Positions 26,162 through 37,123 of a stretch of 64,000 nucleotides of DNA are shown one piece after another. The notes beneath the pieces were generated by a model, which saw nothing but the letters and a program-made list of their open reading frames with translations, searched no databases and was not told the origin of the DNA. Location of the stretch: contig NZ_JOJE01000056.1 in NCBI RefSeq assembly GCF_000720255.1, positions 1-64,000 on the forward strand, given 5' to 3'. Positions within the stretch are counted from its first letter, which is position 1; every line of letters starts with the position of its first letter. The position numbers and the translations under genes are program-made. This DNA comes from Streptomyces griseus subsp. griseus (lineage in GTDB: Bacteria > Actinomycetota > Actinomycetes > Streptomycetales > Streptomycetaceae).

Positions 26162-26917
26162 TCACCCAGATGCGCCGCGCGGGGAAGAGCGCGGGGCCCT
26201 TGTGAAGCAACAGTCACCACACACGCCACCGCCGGGCACACGGTAGTAGAGGCAGCAGCTGCGCCGCCGGAAGGCCGTGCCGGCCAGGGTGCCGGTGCGG
26301 GCGAGGAGGGGGTGGCCGAGGATCTCGGCGGCGAGGCCGCGGGCCCGGGCGGCGGTGTCGGGGCGGCCGTGGGCGCGGGCCCAGCGGTCCAGTTCCCGGG
26401 CGGCGCCCGCGAGCGCGGACCCCGCGTTGCCCCACAGCAGCCCCTCGGCGAGACGGTGGCGGGCGCGCAGGGCGGCGGCCAATGGCCGCAGATGACCGAC
26501 GAGCACGACGTCCGCCACGGTCGCCGCGTCCCCGGGCAGAGGCCGTACGTCGGTCAGCCACAGGTCGTCGGGGGCGGACGCGCCGGCGTCCCAGCGCAGC
26601 AGACGGGCATCGAGGTCGGGTGTCCGGCCGTAGAGGACGGCACAGCCGAGCGCCGCCGACCACAGGCGGGCCGCGAGGGCCTGGTGGGCGACGGACGCCG
26701 CGACCCGCGCTTCGGGAGCCCGCAAGCCGTCCGCCACTCTGCGGACGCGGAACGTCAGTGGATCGTCGAACGGATCGGGGGCCGGGGCCGTATAGGTCTG
26801 TGCGAGCGTCGGCAGCGGCGCCTGCTGGTCTCCTGCCTCGCGCAGGACGAAGAACGCGCCGAGCGGGCGGAGAGCGGAGAGGCCGGGGTCGAGGTCCACG
26901 AAGGCAAGTAGTACCAA
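26162..26917 (-). CDS. FhuF-like (2Fe-2S)-binding protein
   Basis: About 251 aa; the start is uncertain because the first codon of the frame is TTG at 26917, with a GTG at 26896 as an alternative and no good ribosome site at either. The C-terminus carries CC-x10-C-x2-C (SCCLYYRVPGGGVCGDC), the signature of the FhuF ferric-siderophore reductase family, which binds a [2Fe-2S] cluster. The N-terminal part is helical and poorly conserved. It probably reduces Fe(III)-siderophore in the cytoplasm. It lies just upstream of glgA on the same strand, but a functional link is not obvious. Confidence 0.82.
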   Translation of the reverse strand: MVLLAFVDLDPGLSALRPLGAFFVLREAGDQQAPLPTLAQTYTAPAPDPFDDPLTFRVRRVADGLRAPEARVAASVAHQALAARLWSAALGCAVLYGRTPDLDARLLRWDAGASAPDDLWLTDVRPLPGDAATVADVVLVGHLRPLAAALRARHRLAEGLLWGNAGSALAGAARELDRWARAHGRPDTAARARGLAAEILGHPLLARTGTLAGTAFRRRSCCLYYRVPGGGVCGDCCFTRAPRSSPRGASG

Positions 26918-27126
26918 GAGCTGTAGGACCGGAGGTCCATGGGCTCAGGGTTGTGTCACCCCCCTGAGGGAGGACGGTGGACCCCTCGTACTCCATCGGC
27001 AGTATGAGCCATTGCGTGCTCAGGGACGACGACGGGAACAGCTCGGCACGGCATCGTGTTGTGCATGGAAGCAGACCGTTCGCCGCGCCGGGCCCAGCGC
27101 CCCGGCCCCCCGCAGAGGAGCTACCG

Positions 27127-29680
<2,554 letters not shown>

Positions 29681-29705
29681 TCAGGATGTTTAGGAGCCAA
29701 ACCGT

Positions 29706-31145
29706 ATGAGCACTTCAGCCCAGATCGGCGTCACGGGTCTGGCGGTCATGGGCCGCAACCTCGCCCGCAACTTCGCCCGCAACGGCTACACGGTCGCGGT
29801 GCACAACCGCACGCCCGCGCGTACGCGATCCCTGGTCGAGGAGTTCGGCAGCGAGGGGGACTTCATCGCGGCCGAGACCGCCAAGGAGTTCGTGGCGGCG
29901 CTGGAGCGGCCCCGCCGTCTCGTCATCATGGTGAAGGCCGGTGACCCGACCGACGCGGTGATCCGGGAGTTCGCCCCGCTCCTCGAGCCCGGCGACATGA
30001 TCATCGACGGCGGCAACGCCCACTTCGCCGACACCCGGCGCCGTGAGCGCGAGCTGCGCGAACAGGGCATCCACTTCGTCGGCATGGGCGTCTCGGGCGG
30101 CGAGGAGGGCGCGCTCAACGGGCCGAGCATCATGCCGGGCGGCCCGAAGGAGTCGTACGACTCGCTCGGCCCGATGCTGGAGAAGATCTCGGCGAAGGCG
30201 GCGGACGGGGCGCCCTGTGTGACGCACGTCGGCCCGGACGGCGCCGGGCACTTCGTGAAGATGGTCCACAACGGCATCGAGTACGCCGACATGCAGCTCA
30301 TCGGTGAGGCGTACCAGCTGCTGCGCGACGTCGCCGGGTACACCCCCGCGCAGATCGCGGAGATCTTCCGCACCTGGAACACCGGCCGGCTCGACTCCTA
30401 CCTGATCGAGATCACGGCCGAGGTCCTCTCCCACGTGGACGCGGCGACCGGCAAGCCGTTCGTGGACGTGGTGGTGGACCAGGCGGAGCAGAAGGGCACC
30501 GGCCGCTGGACGGTCCAGATCGCCCTCGACCTGGGTGTCCCGGTGTCCGGCATCGCCGAGGCGGTCTTCGCCCGCTCCCTCTCCGGCCACGCGGCGCTGC
30601 GCGAGGCCTCGCGGGGGCTGGCCGGCCCGAAGGCGTCGCCGCTGAGCGAGGCGGAGGCGGGTGCCTTCGCCGACCGGGTGGAGCAGGCGCTGTACGCGTC
30701 GAAGATCGTGTCGTACACGCAGGGCTTCCACGAGATCGCGGCGGCCCGCGAGGAGTACGACTGGGACATCGACCTGGGCGCCGTCTCCGCGATCTGGCGT
30801 GGCGGCTGCATCATCCGCGCCGCCTTCCTGGACCGCATCCGCGCGGCGTACGACACCCGGGCCGACCTGCCGAGCCTGCTGTCCGACGAGACGTTCGCGC
30901 GGGAGATCGCCGACGCGCAGGACGACTGGCGCGAGGTACTCATCGCGGCGACCCGCCAGGGCGTGCCGACCCCCGGCTTCGCCGCGGCACTCGCCTACTA
31001 CGACGCTCTGCGTGCGGAGCGGTTGCCTGCGGCGCTGACGCAGGGGCAGCGGGACTACTTCGGGGCGCACACGTACCGGCGGACCGACCGGGAGGGGTCG
31101 TTCCACACGTTGTGGGGTGGGGACCGGTCGGAGGTGTCCGAGTAA
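29706..31145 (+). CDS. gnd: 6-phosphogluconate dehydrogenase, decarboxylating
   Basis: 479 aa, the usual length of the long NADP-type enzyme. GLAVMGRNLARN gives the Rossmann motif, HNRTPART the cofactor specificity loop, and GGNAHFADT, GMGVSGGEEGA and VKMVHNGIEYADM the active site. It oxidises 6-phosphogluconate to ribulose-5-phosphate and CO2, making NADPH in the pentose phosphate pathway. The ATG lies at 29706 after AGGAG; it seems to be a single-gene unit. Confidence 0.97.
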   Translation: MSTSAQIGVTGLAVMGRNLARNFARNGYTVAVHNRTPARTRSLVEEFGSEGDFIAAETAKEFVAALERPRRLVIMVKAGDPTDAVIREFAPLLEPGDMIIDGGNAHFADTRRRERELREQGIHFVGMGVSGGEEGALNGPSIMPGGPKESYDSLGPMLEKISAKAADGAPCVTHVGPDGAGHFVKMVHNGIEYADMQLIGEAYQLLRDVAGYTPAQIAEIFRTWNTGRLDSYLIEITAEVLSHVDAATGKPFVDVVVDQAEQKGTGRWTVQIALDLGVPVSGIAEAVFARSLSGHAALREASRGLAGPKASPLSEAEAGAFADRVEQALYASKIVSYTQGFHEIAAAREEYDWDIDLGAVSAIWRGGCIIRAAFLDRIRAAYDTRADLPSLLSDETFAREIADAQDDWREVLIAATRQGVPTPGFAAALAYYDALRAERLPAALTQGQRDYFGAHTYRRTDREGSFHTLWGGDRSEVSE

Positions 31146-31200
31146 CGCCACTCAGTGGGGTGGTCCCGGCGCGGGGCGAGTGCGGGGGGCCGTGGGCTGG

Positions 31201-31278
31201 TCGCGCGGTTCCCCGCGCCCCACGGGGTTGCGGTGGGCGTCGCGCAGTTCCCCGCGCCCCACGGGGTTGCGGTGGGCG
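31201..31278. repeat. Two 39-bp tandem copies of a dispersed Streptomyces element
   Basis: Two adjacent 39-bp copies (31201-31239 and 31240-31278) differing at one base, each with the core GTTCCCCGCGCCCC. A related copy lies at 20454-20475. This sequence type is common between Streptomyces genes. It sits just downstream of gnd. Confidence 0.85.
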
Positions 31279-31319
31279 GCGGATTTCTCGTCGCCCACCG
31301 CTTTCGTCTCACTCGTCGG

Positions 31320-31610
31320 TCATGTGAGCGGTGGGCCGGGCTCCGGGTTCGGAACCGGCTCAGGGCCCGGTGGGATGGGGGACGGGGAGGGGCCCGGGGC
31401 CGGGTCGGGACCCGGGGGCGGGGTGGGGTTGGGGCCCGGTCCTGGTGGGGTCGGGTTGGGAGGCGGACCCGGTGGAGTGGGGTCCGGGGGCGGGCCTGGC
31501 GGAGCCGGGTCCGGGGATGGGCCTGGCGGGGTTGGGTCCGGGGGCGGGCCTGGCGGGGTCGGGCCCGGGGTCGGTCCGGGCTGTACGGGGTCCGGGTACG
31601 GGTCGGTCAT
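31320..31610 (-). CDS. Pro/Gly-rich repetitive small protein
   Basis: 96 aa. GGAGG lies 7 nt upstream of the ATG, which supports expression. The sequence is about half proline and glycine in repeats such as PTPPGPPPD and ends PEPGPPLT. There is no signal peptide or TM helix. Function unknown; probably unstructured. Confidence 0.7.
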   Translation of the reverse strand: MTDPYPDPVQPGPTPGPTPPGPPPDPTPPGPSPDPAPPGPPPDPTPPGPPPNPTPPGPGPNPTPPPGPDPAPGPSPSPIPPGPEPVPNPEPGPPLT

Positions 31611-31690
31611 GATGTCCTCCGGCAGTGGGTCTGCGTCCGCTCTGTCCGCTCTGGACTACTCCCCCGCGTACCCGACGCCCGTGCGGCCAG

Positions 31691-32356
31691 TCACCCGTGG
31701 GCGTCAACGCGTCGGCCCGGGTGGGCCTGCCGGCGCGCGGCGGCGGCGCCGGCCACGAGGCCCGGGCGCGGGCTGGACAGCACCGGGACGGTGGTCGTGG
31801 TGCGGCGCTGGGCCGGGGTCATGGAGACCTGGGCGAGGACGATCGCGTCGGCGTCGGTGACCGCGTCGGCGGCGGCCGCCACCAGACGCGCGTGCCCCTC
31901 GGTGTCACCGGCCGCGAAACGGTCCCAGGCGCCGTCGACGAGGAGCGTGCGGACGGTGACGGGGCGGTCGGCCCGGTGGGCCTCTTCCTCGATCAGTGTC
32001 CGGGTCGGGGCGAAGGTGCTCTCCAAGGTGGCGAGGACGACGAGGCGTGAGCCCGCGGCCACCGCGGCGGCCGCCATCGGGCGGTCGACGCGCAGGACGG
32101 GCACTCCGGCGTCGTACGCCTCCGCGACGGCGCCGATGCTCGAACAGGTGCACAGCACCGCCCGGGCGCCCTCGGCGGCCAACCGGTCCAGGGCGGCCCC
32201 TACGTCGTCGGTCACCGCGTCCGGCCCGTCCCGTCGGGCGCGAGCCAGCAGCTCCTCGTCGACCTCGTGCCGCAGTCGGAGGTCCGGGTGGTCCTCCTCG
32301 CGGAGGGCGTCGAAGACGGGGATGTGGGCGGGTGACGTGTGCAGCAGGGCGAGCAT
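31691..32356 (-). CDS. Aspartate/glutamate racemase superfamily protein
   Basis: 221 aa from the ATG at 32356. The pattern LALLHTSPAHIPVFDAL, AVLCTCSSIGAVAE and LLVDGAWDRF matches the Asp/Glu racemase and hydantoin racemase superfamily. The first catalytic Cys is in CTCSSIG, but the second Cys expected near VLAQVSMTP is absent, so a simple two-base racemase is unlikely. An arylmalonate-decarboxylase-like or isomerase role is possible. It is downstream of the acetyltransferase on the same strand. Confidence 0.82.
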   Translation of the reverse strand: MLALLHTSPAHIPVFDALREEDHPDLRLRHEVDEELLARARRDGPDAVTDDVGAALDRLAAEGARAVLCTCSSIGAVAEAYDAGVPVLRVDRPMAAAAVAAGSRLVVLATLESTFAPTRTLIEEEAHRADRPVTVRTLLVDGAWDRFAAGDTEGHARLVAAAADAVTDADAIVLAQVSMTPAQRRTTTTVPVLSSPRPGLVAGAAAARRQAHPGRRVDAHG

Positions 32357-32376
32357 CTGTGGGGCCGGCCTTCCGC

Positions 32377-32724
32377 TCAGAACCGTCCGGGGTGCGCGAC
32401 GAGCCAGTCCTTCGCGGCCTGGAGCAGCCGTGGGTCGGCGGCCGGGGCCTCCTCGGGGTGACGCTCGGCCCACTTCACGACGTACGGGCAGAGGGGGGCC
32501 ACGGGGACCCCCTCCCGTGCGGCGACCGCGTACAGCTCACGCGCCAGCGAGCCCGCGATGCCCTTGCCCTCGTGCGCGGGCTCCACGATGGTGTGCACGG
32601 GGACGAGGGCTCGCTCCGGGGCGTCGAGCACGAAGTACTCGATGCGGCCGACGACTTCACCGCCGTCCGCGAGGGCCTCCAGGCGACCCGCCGCCCGGTC
32701 GTCGCGGATCCGGACCTCGCTCAT
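32377..32724 (-). CDS. GNAT-family N-acetyltransferase (YjdJ type)
   Basis: 115 aa from the ATG at 32724, preceded by GAGGAG. It is a short GNAT domain with the acetyl-CoA loop in EPAHEGKGIAGSLARELY. This small class acetylates unknown substrates. It lies between the racemase-like gene and panD, all on the minus strand, with short gaps, so they may be one transcript. Confidence 0.87.
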   Translation of the reverse strand: MSEVRIRDDRAAGRLEALADGGEVVGRIEYFVLDAPERALVPVHTIVEPAHEGKGIAGSLARELYAVAAREGVPVAPLCPYVVKWAERHPEEAPAADPRLLQAAKDWLVAHPGRF

Positions 32725-32744
32725 GAGCACTCCTCGTCGAACGG

Positions 32745-33164
32745 TCAGGCGCCCACGGCCTGCGGGCTGCGCTCCTGGTCCGAGCCCGGCACCGGCTCCG
32801 ACGGGTCGGCCCCCAGGGCCACGATCCGGTTGTCGCGGTCCACGTGCACCACCCGCGGCTTCAGCGCCCGCGCCTCGGCGTCGGTCACCTGAGCGTAACT
32901 GATGATGATCACCAGATCTCCGGGATGGACGAGATGGGCCGCCGCCCCGTTGATCCCGATCACCCCCGAGCCGCGCTCCCCCTCGATGACGTACGTCTCC
33001 AGCCGGGCCCCGTTGGTGATGTCCACGATGTGCACGAGCTCACCCGGGAGCAGATCGGCCGCCTCCAACAACTCGGCGTCGATGGTCACCGATCCCACGT
33101 AGTGCAGGTCGGCCTGGGTGACGGTTGCGCGGTGGATCTTGGACTTGAACATGGTGCGCAGCAT
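32745..33164 (-). CDS. panD: Aspartate 1-decarboxylase proenzyme
   Basis: 139 aa. The [20 protein letters not shown] start and the self-cleavage site YVGSV (between Gly24 and Ser25) are diagnostic; cleavage creates the pyruvoyl group. IDVTNGARxETY-type sequence ([13 protein letters not shown]) and GINGAAAH follow. It makes beta-alanine for pantothenate and CoA. The C-terminal 15 residues are a nonconserved tail. Its promoter must lie upstream of 33164. Confidence 0.97.
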   Translation of the reverse strand: MLRTMFKSKIHRATVTQADLHYVGSVTIDAELLEAADLLPGELVHIVDITNGARLETYVIEGERGSGVIGINGAAAHLVHPGDLVIIISYAQVTDAEARALKPRVVHVDRDNRIVALGADPSEPVPGSDQERSPQAVGA

Positions 33165-33646
33165 GTTGGACTCCTAGAGGACGGCTCCCCGCCAGCTTTT
33201 TGCAGGTCAGGGGCGCCCATACTGTACATGGGCACGCCTTTGGCTCGAAGACCTTAGGGAAAATCGTGCGGTGCTGTGACCAGGCTTCCCGCCTGCGCAT
33301 TTCTGCGCCACCCAGGCTGCCGCGAAGCCACCGACCAGGCGCACGCGCGAGGAACCGTACGAGACTGATGCTGGGTGGATGCTGACTTACCTGACGTTTC
33401 CTCAGGCATGTCGAGGACCGGTGGCATCTGGCCCGCTGGGAAGGCGAGTACGAGCCTCTTAGGGAGCGGGACGATGGACCCGTTGACCGCGGACGACAGG
33501 CCCTTGCCCGCCGTGGATCTGTACCTGCGGTTCGACCAGCCGACGAGCGTACTGGCAGCCGCGTGCGGACGGACACTCGGCAAGTGAGCCGTGGAGCCAA
33601 TCCGGGAGGTTGCCCGTCTTTGGCATGAGTGAGCCGGGGAGGAGAC
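33165..33646. other. Intergenic stretch, no convincing gene
   Basis: About 480 nt upstream of panD. The first 150 nt are locally lower in GC (GGGAAAATCGTGCGG near 33256), as expected of a promoter. A short plus-strand frame ends in RFDQPTSVLAAACGRTLGK at 33587; it looks coding-like but has no clear start or family and may be a gene stump. Confidence 0.4.
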
Positions 33647-33871
33647 ATGCGCCGCGTGGGTGGGGAGCAGCGGGTGAGGCTGCGGTTGGGCCGCCAGAGG
33701 CCAGCCAAGGTGAGCAGCGGTAAAGGACGGATGCAGCAGCCGGAAAGGCAGCCCCGCCAGTGGCGCGACCTCACCGTACTCGCGAGCCTCTTGGCCGTCC
33801 TGCTCACCGTTCTGGGGAGTACCAGGCGTGGACCCTCAAGGAGTCGCTGTCATGCACGACCAGTCACGTAG
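33647..33871 (+). CDS. Possible small membrane protein
   Basis: 74 aa from the ATG at 33647, with GGAGGA 6 nt upstream. The N-terminal half is basic (Arg/Gln/Lys-rich), one hydrophobic helix follows at about 46-60 (LTVLASLLAVLLTVLG), and the tail is basic. No family is recognised and the codon pattern is not strongly Streptomyces-like, so this is only a candidate. Confidence 0.35.
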   Translation: MRRVGGEQRVRLRLGRQRPAKVSSGKGRMQQPERQPRQWRDLTVLASLLAVLLTVLGSTRRGPSRSRCHARPVT

Positions 33872-33900
33872 TCGGACCGCGCTGACCGCGCCACCGTTCG

Positions 33901-34623
33901 TCAGAGGCGGCAGGACGGCCAAACGCTGCGCAGCTCGGTCCGCAACACGGGCGTGCCGTCGACAGGCGCCGGGTCTTGCGCGGTTGGCTCGATGCCGCCG
34001 GCTGCGATCTTGTCGAGCGTCTCCAGACCGGTGGCGCCGACCGTGCCGAACACCGTGTAGTTCGGTCGCAGCGCGGAGTCGCCGTAGACGACGAAGAACT
34101 GCGAACCGTTCGTGTCCGGCCCGGCGTTGGCCATCGCCAGCAGACCGCGCCCATAGAGGCGACGGACGCCGGTCGGGTCGCTCGGCGCCGGCGGCAGGTC
34201 CACCGGCAGCTCGTCCTTGTACTTGTACCCCGGCCCACCCTCGCCGGTGCCGGTCGGATCGCCACACTGCAGGACCTTCAGCGTCGGATACGCCGTCAGC
34301 CGATGGCACACCGTGTGGTCGTAGAAGCGGTGCTGCGCCAGGTGCACGAAGCTCTGAACCGTGCACGGCGCCTTCGCCCGGTCCAGGCGCAGCGGGAGTG
34401 GGCCCTGGCTGGTCGGGACAGCCATGTCGACGACGCCGTGGCTGGGGGTGTGTCGTGGGTCGGGCGGCAGGGGAACCGGACGAGCCGGCGGCTCGTCCGG
34501 GGTCCGGGTGTACTGGCAGGGGCCATGCGTGGTTCGCGGCGGGGCGTCGGAAGCGGAGGCCGTGCTGCCCCCGTACGTGACCAACGCTAATGCCGCCAAT
34601 GCGGTCATGAGTGCTCGGTTCAT
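33901..34623 (-). CDS. Secreted cyclophilin-type peptidyl-prolyl isomerase
   Basis: 240 aa from the ATG at 34623. A signal peptide (MNRALMTALAALALVTYGG, ending near ASAS) leads to a cyclophilin domain from about 55. Recognisable elements are FVHLAQHRFYDHTVCHRL, GEGGPGYKYKDE, LAMANAGPDTNGSQFFV and FGTVGATGLETLDKI. It catalyses proline isomerisation during folding of exported proteins. Four Cys residues in the mature part could form disulphides. Confidence 0.93.
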   Translation of the reverse strand: MNRALMTALAALALVTYGGSTASASDAPPRTTHGPCQYTRTPDEPPARPVPLPPDPRHTPSHGVVDMAVPTSQGPLPLRLDRAKAPCTVQSFVHLAQHRFYDHTVCHRLTAYPTLKVLQCGDPTGTGEGGPGYKYKDELPVDLPPAPSDPTGVRRLYGRGLLAMANAGPDTNGSQFFVVYGDSALRPNYTVFGTVGATGLETLDKIAAGGIEPTAQDPAPVDGTPVLRTELRSVWPSCRL

Positions 34624-35085
34624 CCTGCACACCCTCCCGAAGATCGCCAGTTTTCGAAGCGGTCGCAGTCTAGGGCCGGGCTTGGAGGGCTGGAACGTGC
34701 TCTCCAAGCCACATCCGTCTCAGCGGCTTTCGGCCCGCGGCCGGAGGCCGCTTCATTCGGATGTGGCGCATCGTCGCCGGCCGATCAGGGCGTCCACCCG
34801 GTTCTCGTCTTCATCCCCGTGGTGGCGATCGCCACCACGACAAGAACTACCTGCACCGAACTGACGAGACACCACTGAGCCGCTGCTCGACGCCGAGGGC
34901 GGCCTCAGCGCGACGCCGTACGACTGCCACGTCTGCCACAGCCCTACGCACCCCGACGCGCCGGTTGCCAGACCCCACGACCCAGACGCCCGCTCTCAGC
35001 CTGAGCACCGACAAGGTCGGCGCCCACGAGCTTCCGGCCGCGCCCGCCCGCCCCGGTCGGACGACCCCCGCTCCGGGACAGAAAC
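34624..35085. other. Intergenic stretch with nested inverted repeat
   Basis: About 460 nt between the cyclophilin start and the sodF terminator. CCACATCCG near 34710 and CGGATGTGG near 34757 form a perfect 9-bp inverted repeat enclosing a shorter GCGGC/GCCGC stem, so the segment may fold as RNA or be a decayed mobile end. Frames here are broken; no gene can be named. Confidence 0.4.
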
Positions 35086-35126
35086 CGAAGGGCTCCCGCG
35101 AGTCACGTCCTCGCGGGAGCCCTTCG
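35086..35126 (-). terminator. Strong 17-bp hairpin terminator of sodF
   Basis: CGAAGGGCTCCCGCGAG (35086-35102) pairs perfectly with CTCGCGGGAGCCCTTCG (35110-35126) across a 7-nt loop. It lies 72 nt past the sodF stop in the direction of its transcription. Confidence 0.92.
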
Positions 35127-35198
35127 TATCACCGCCTGCAAGTGAAGGTTGAGAAGACGATCACGAGCAAGGACGTATGTGCGGACCCTGTCACGGCG

Positions 35199-35840
35199 TC
35201 ACGGCGCAAGCAGCAGGCTGTCGCCGCGCTCCTTGGCGGCGGTGTAACGCCGGGCAACGTCCTGCCAGTTGACGACAGCCCACATGGCGTCGATGAAGTC
35301 GACCTTCTGGTTTTTGTACTGGAGGTAGAAGGCGTGCTCCCAGGCGTCGAACACGAGGATCGGGGTGGATCCCTGGCCGACGTTGCCCTGGTGGTCGTAG
35401 ACCTGCTCGACGATCAGCCGGCCGCTCAGAGGCTCATATGCCAGCACGCCCCAGCCCGAACCCTGCGTAGTCGCGGCGGCCTTGGTGAGCTGGGCCTTGA
35501 AGCCCGCGAAGGAGCCGAAGGACTCGGCGATCGCGTCCGCGAGCTCGCCCACGCCGTCCTTCTCCAGCGGCTCGCCGCCGCCGTCGCCGGTCATGTTGTG
35601 CCAGTAGATGGAGTGCAGGATGTGCCCGGAGAGGTGGAAGGCGAGGTTTTTCTCCAGGCCGTTGATCGAGCCCCACTGCTCCTTCTCCCGGGCCTCCGCC
35701 AGCTGCTCCAGTGTGTCGTTCGCGCCCTTGACGTAGGCCGCGTGGTGCTTGTCGTGGTGCAGCTCGATGATCTGCGGATTGATGACCGGTTCGAGCGCCG
35801 CGTAGTCGTAGGGAAGCTCCGGGAGCGTGTAAACCGCCAT
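35199..35840 (-). CDS. sodF: Superoxide dismutase, Fe type
   Basis: 213 aa from the ATG at 35840 (GGAGGA upstream). The sequence is typical of Streptomyces Sod[16 protein letters not shown] at the start, [12 protein letters not shown] with the first metal His (His28), [11 protein letters not shown], and the [11 protein letters not shown] metal site at the C-terminal end. It converts superoxide to oxygen and peroxide in the cytoplasm. In S. coelicolor sodF is repressed by the nickel-responsive Fur-family regulator Nur. The upstream region here has TTGC half-sites of that kind. Confidence 0.95.
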   Translation of the reverse strand: MAVYTLPELPYDYAALEPVINPQIIELHHDKHHAAYVKGANDTLEQLAEAREKEQWGSINGLEKNLAFHLSGHILHSIYWHNMTGDGGGEPLEKDGVGELADAIAESFGSFAGFKAQLTKAAATTQGSGWGVLAYEPLSGRLIVEQVYDHQGNVGQGSTPILVFDAWEHAFYLQYKNQKVDFIDAMWAVVNWQDVARRYTAAKERGDSLLLAP

Positions 35841-35861
35841 GTCCAACGTCCTCCGACATAA

Positions 35862-35884
35862 TTGCGACTGATGTGCAGTTGCAC
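35862..35884. promoter_or_regulatory. Possible Fur/Nur-type half-sites upstream of sodF
   Basis: TTGCGA (35862-35867) and TTGCAC (35879-35884), 22-45 nt upstream of the sodF ATG. On the minus strand they read GTGCAA and TCGCAA, separated by 11 nt rather than the 5 nt seen in the two palindromes at 36.3 and 37.1 kb. By analogy with Nur control of sodF this could be a regulator site, but the spacing is off. Confidence 0.4.
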
Positions 35885-35954
35885 GCTAGCAGCAGGAGAG
35901 GACAATCGCCGATCAGGCATAGGTCCTAGGACCGCGGTCGCGTCGCAGACGCAG

Positions 35955-36185
35955 GGGGCGTTCTCACCGGTGCAACAGACCCGCGATCCATCGCACTACG
36001 GCATCACGGGAGAGCCTCACCATCACACGGTGTGCCAGCAGTGTGGTCATCGAGGAGCTTGCCAGCCGGCAACTGACGGAAGCGGTGGGCAAGGTCGAGG
36101 AACTGCGGGGCTGCAGCCCGACGCCTCGCTATGACCGCTTCTCTACGGCCGGTGCGCCAACCGCGGAAGCTGATCGAGGGGCGGG
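35955..36185 (+). pseudogene. Fur-family regulator remnant
   Basis: Only the C-terminal half is recognisable: DPSHYGITGEPHHHTVCQQCG, the metal-binding and CxxC part of Fur proteins (written here as GITGEPHHH and TVCQQCG). The frame then shifts, and SRQLTEAVGKVEELRG and a third frame (LQPDASL, then YGRCANRG) continue the homology. The DNA-binding domain is missing and at least two frameshifts are present. It lies directly beside sodF, whose relatives are controlled by such a protein. Confidence 0.75.
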
Positions 36186-36295
36186 CGCGAGGCGACGTCG
36201 TGGAACGAACGCTGTCAGGCGGAACGACGCCCCGCACCCGGCATGCCGGCAGGTTCCATGGGATGCGACCAGCCCGACACTCATTGCCATCTACG

Positions 36296-36322
36296 CGCTA
36301 TTGCAAGTTATTCGCAATAGCG
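36296..36322. promoter_or_regulatory. Long palindrome of the TTGCAA-N5-TTGCAA type (site A)
   Basis: CGCTATTGC (36296-36304) and GCAATAGCG (36314-36322) are perfect inverted arms around AAGTTATTC. The core TTGCAA-GTTAT-TCGCAA (36301-36317) differs by one base from a perfect TTGCAA-N5-TTGCAA box. This matches the general form reported for the nickel regulator Nur. It is in a gap in which no intact gene remains. Confidence 0.6.
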
Positions 36323-36354
36323 CTTGGCTGCGTCATGCCTCGCCCCCAGGCCCC

Positions 36355-36495
36355 GCAAGGAGGTGCTGACCTCCTGCCGGGCACGCTGCCCGGAGCTGAC
36401 CGCCCGGCTCGCGTCGACTGACGCGGGCGTGGTGATGAAGCTGGGCCACACCTTCACCAAGGTGCGCCGGGCGCTGGAGAGTTCGGGGCGGCGGT
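36355..36495 (+). pseudogene. cobI-type (precorrin-2 C20-methyltransferase) fragment
   Basis: Plus-strand pieces read EVLT, LLPGTLPGA (another frame), and LTARLASTDAGVVMKLGHTF with TKVRRALESSGR following, which matches the C-terminal third of precorrin-2 C20-methyltransferase. There are frame changes inside a stretch of about 140 nt and no start or end, so only a fragment survives. Confidence 0.6.
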
Positions 36496-36509
36496 GGTGG
36501 TCGTATCGG

Positions 36510-36631
36510 GCGGCGAGCAGCTCACGCGGTACCAGGCTGCCCGCGAACAGGCAGACCTGGCAGGTGGCAAGCGTACGCGCGCCGCACCCCCTGATCAGGT
36601 CGTCGGCGCCCGCGCCGAAACAGACGGTCAT
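36510..36631 (-). pseudogene. cobM-type (precorrin-4 C11-methyltransferase) fragment
   Basis: From the ATG at 36631 the minus strand reads MTVCFGAGADDLI, then VCLFAGSLVPRELLA, the N-terminus of precorrin-4 C11-methyltransferase with short internal deletions. Homology ends near 36511; the rest is lost. Confidence 0.68.
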
Positions 36632-36639
36632 CTGTCCGC

Positions 36640-36925
36640 TCCTGGAGGGAGGTTGGCGGTTGCCCGGGCGGCTTTGCGCGCCGCGCACTGTGCGGCCGGC
36701 AGCGCCTGCCGCCAACCGGTGCAGCCGCGCACGGGCACGGCGCGCGCCACGGCGAGCTTTACCGGATCGCCTCCATGGCGCCGGTAGGCATCGGCGAGCA
36801 GCGCCTCCGACTCCAGCCTCACGGTGTTGACGACGAGGCGCCCACCGAAAGGCAGCGCCTCCCACCAGGCGCCAAGGAGGCCAAGGGGGGTGAAACGCCC
36901 GCCGATGAACACCACGTCCGGCGGC
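36640..36925 (-). pseudogene. cobL-type (precorrin-6Y methyltransferase) C-terminal fragment
   Basis: The minus strand reads PDVVFIGGRFTPLGLL, GGRLVVNTVRLESEALLAD, YRRHGGDPVKLAVARA and GWRQALPA, which is the C-terminal (CbiT-like) methyltransferase domain of CobL. The N-terminal half is missing. It is immediately upstream of the cobM fragment in the usual cobL-cobM order, so the remnants derive from a cobalamin gene cluster. Confidence 0.72.
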
Positions 36926-37070
36926 TGGGCCGGTCCCGACGATGGTCACGGCGGCGGGCGGGATGGGCTAACAGGGGACGCTGCTCGGCGCCTGGGCGTT
37001 CGGGGCCACCAACGGATGCGCACGTTTACGGCGGTGCCTGCACACCTCGGAAGGGGTACACATCAGCGCC

Positions 37071-37099
37071 AAGTTATCGCACAACAGTTGCAATAACTT
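37071..37099. promoter_or_regulatory. Long palindrome of the TTGCAA-N5-TTGCAA type (site B)
   Basis: AAGTTATCGCAC (37071-37082), spacer AACAG, then TTGCAATAACTT (37088-37099): 12-nt inverted arms with two mismatches. It has the same core and the same 5-nt spacing as site A and lies 25 nt upstream of the tsaD-like start codon, between it and the divergent cob fragments, a position suited to an operator. Confidence 0.65.
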
Positions 37100-37123
37100 T
37101 TAGGGGTGCAGGAAGGGCGGGTA

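Noticed and set aside
34700-35080. Possible Cys/His-containing small protein frame (CHVCHSPTHPDAP)
   Set aside because: No start codon with ribosome site, no extension, and the other frames are broken.
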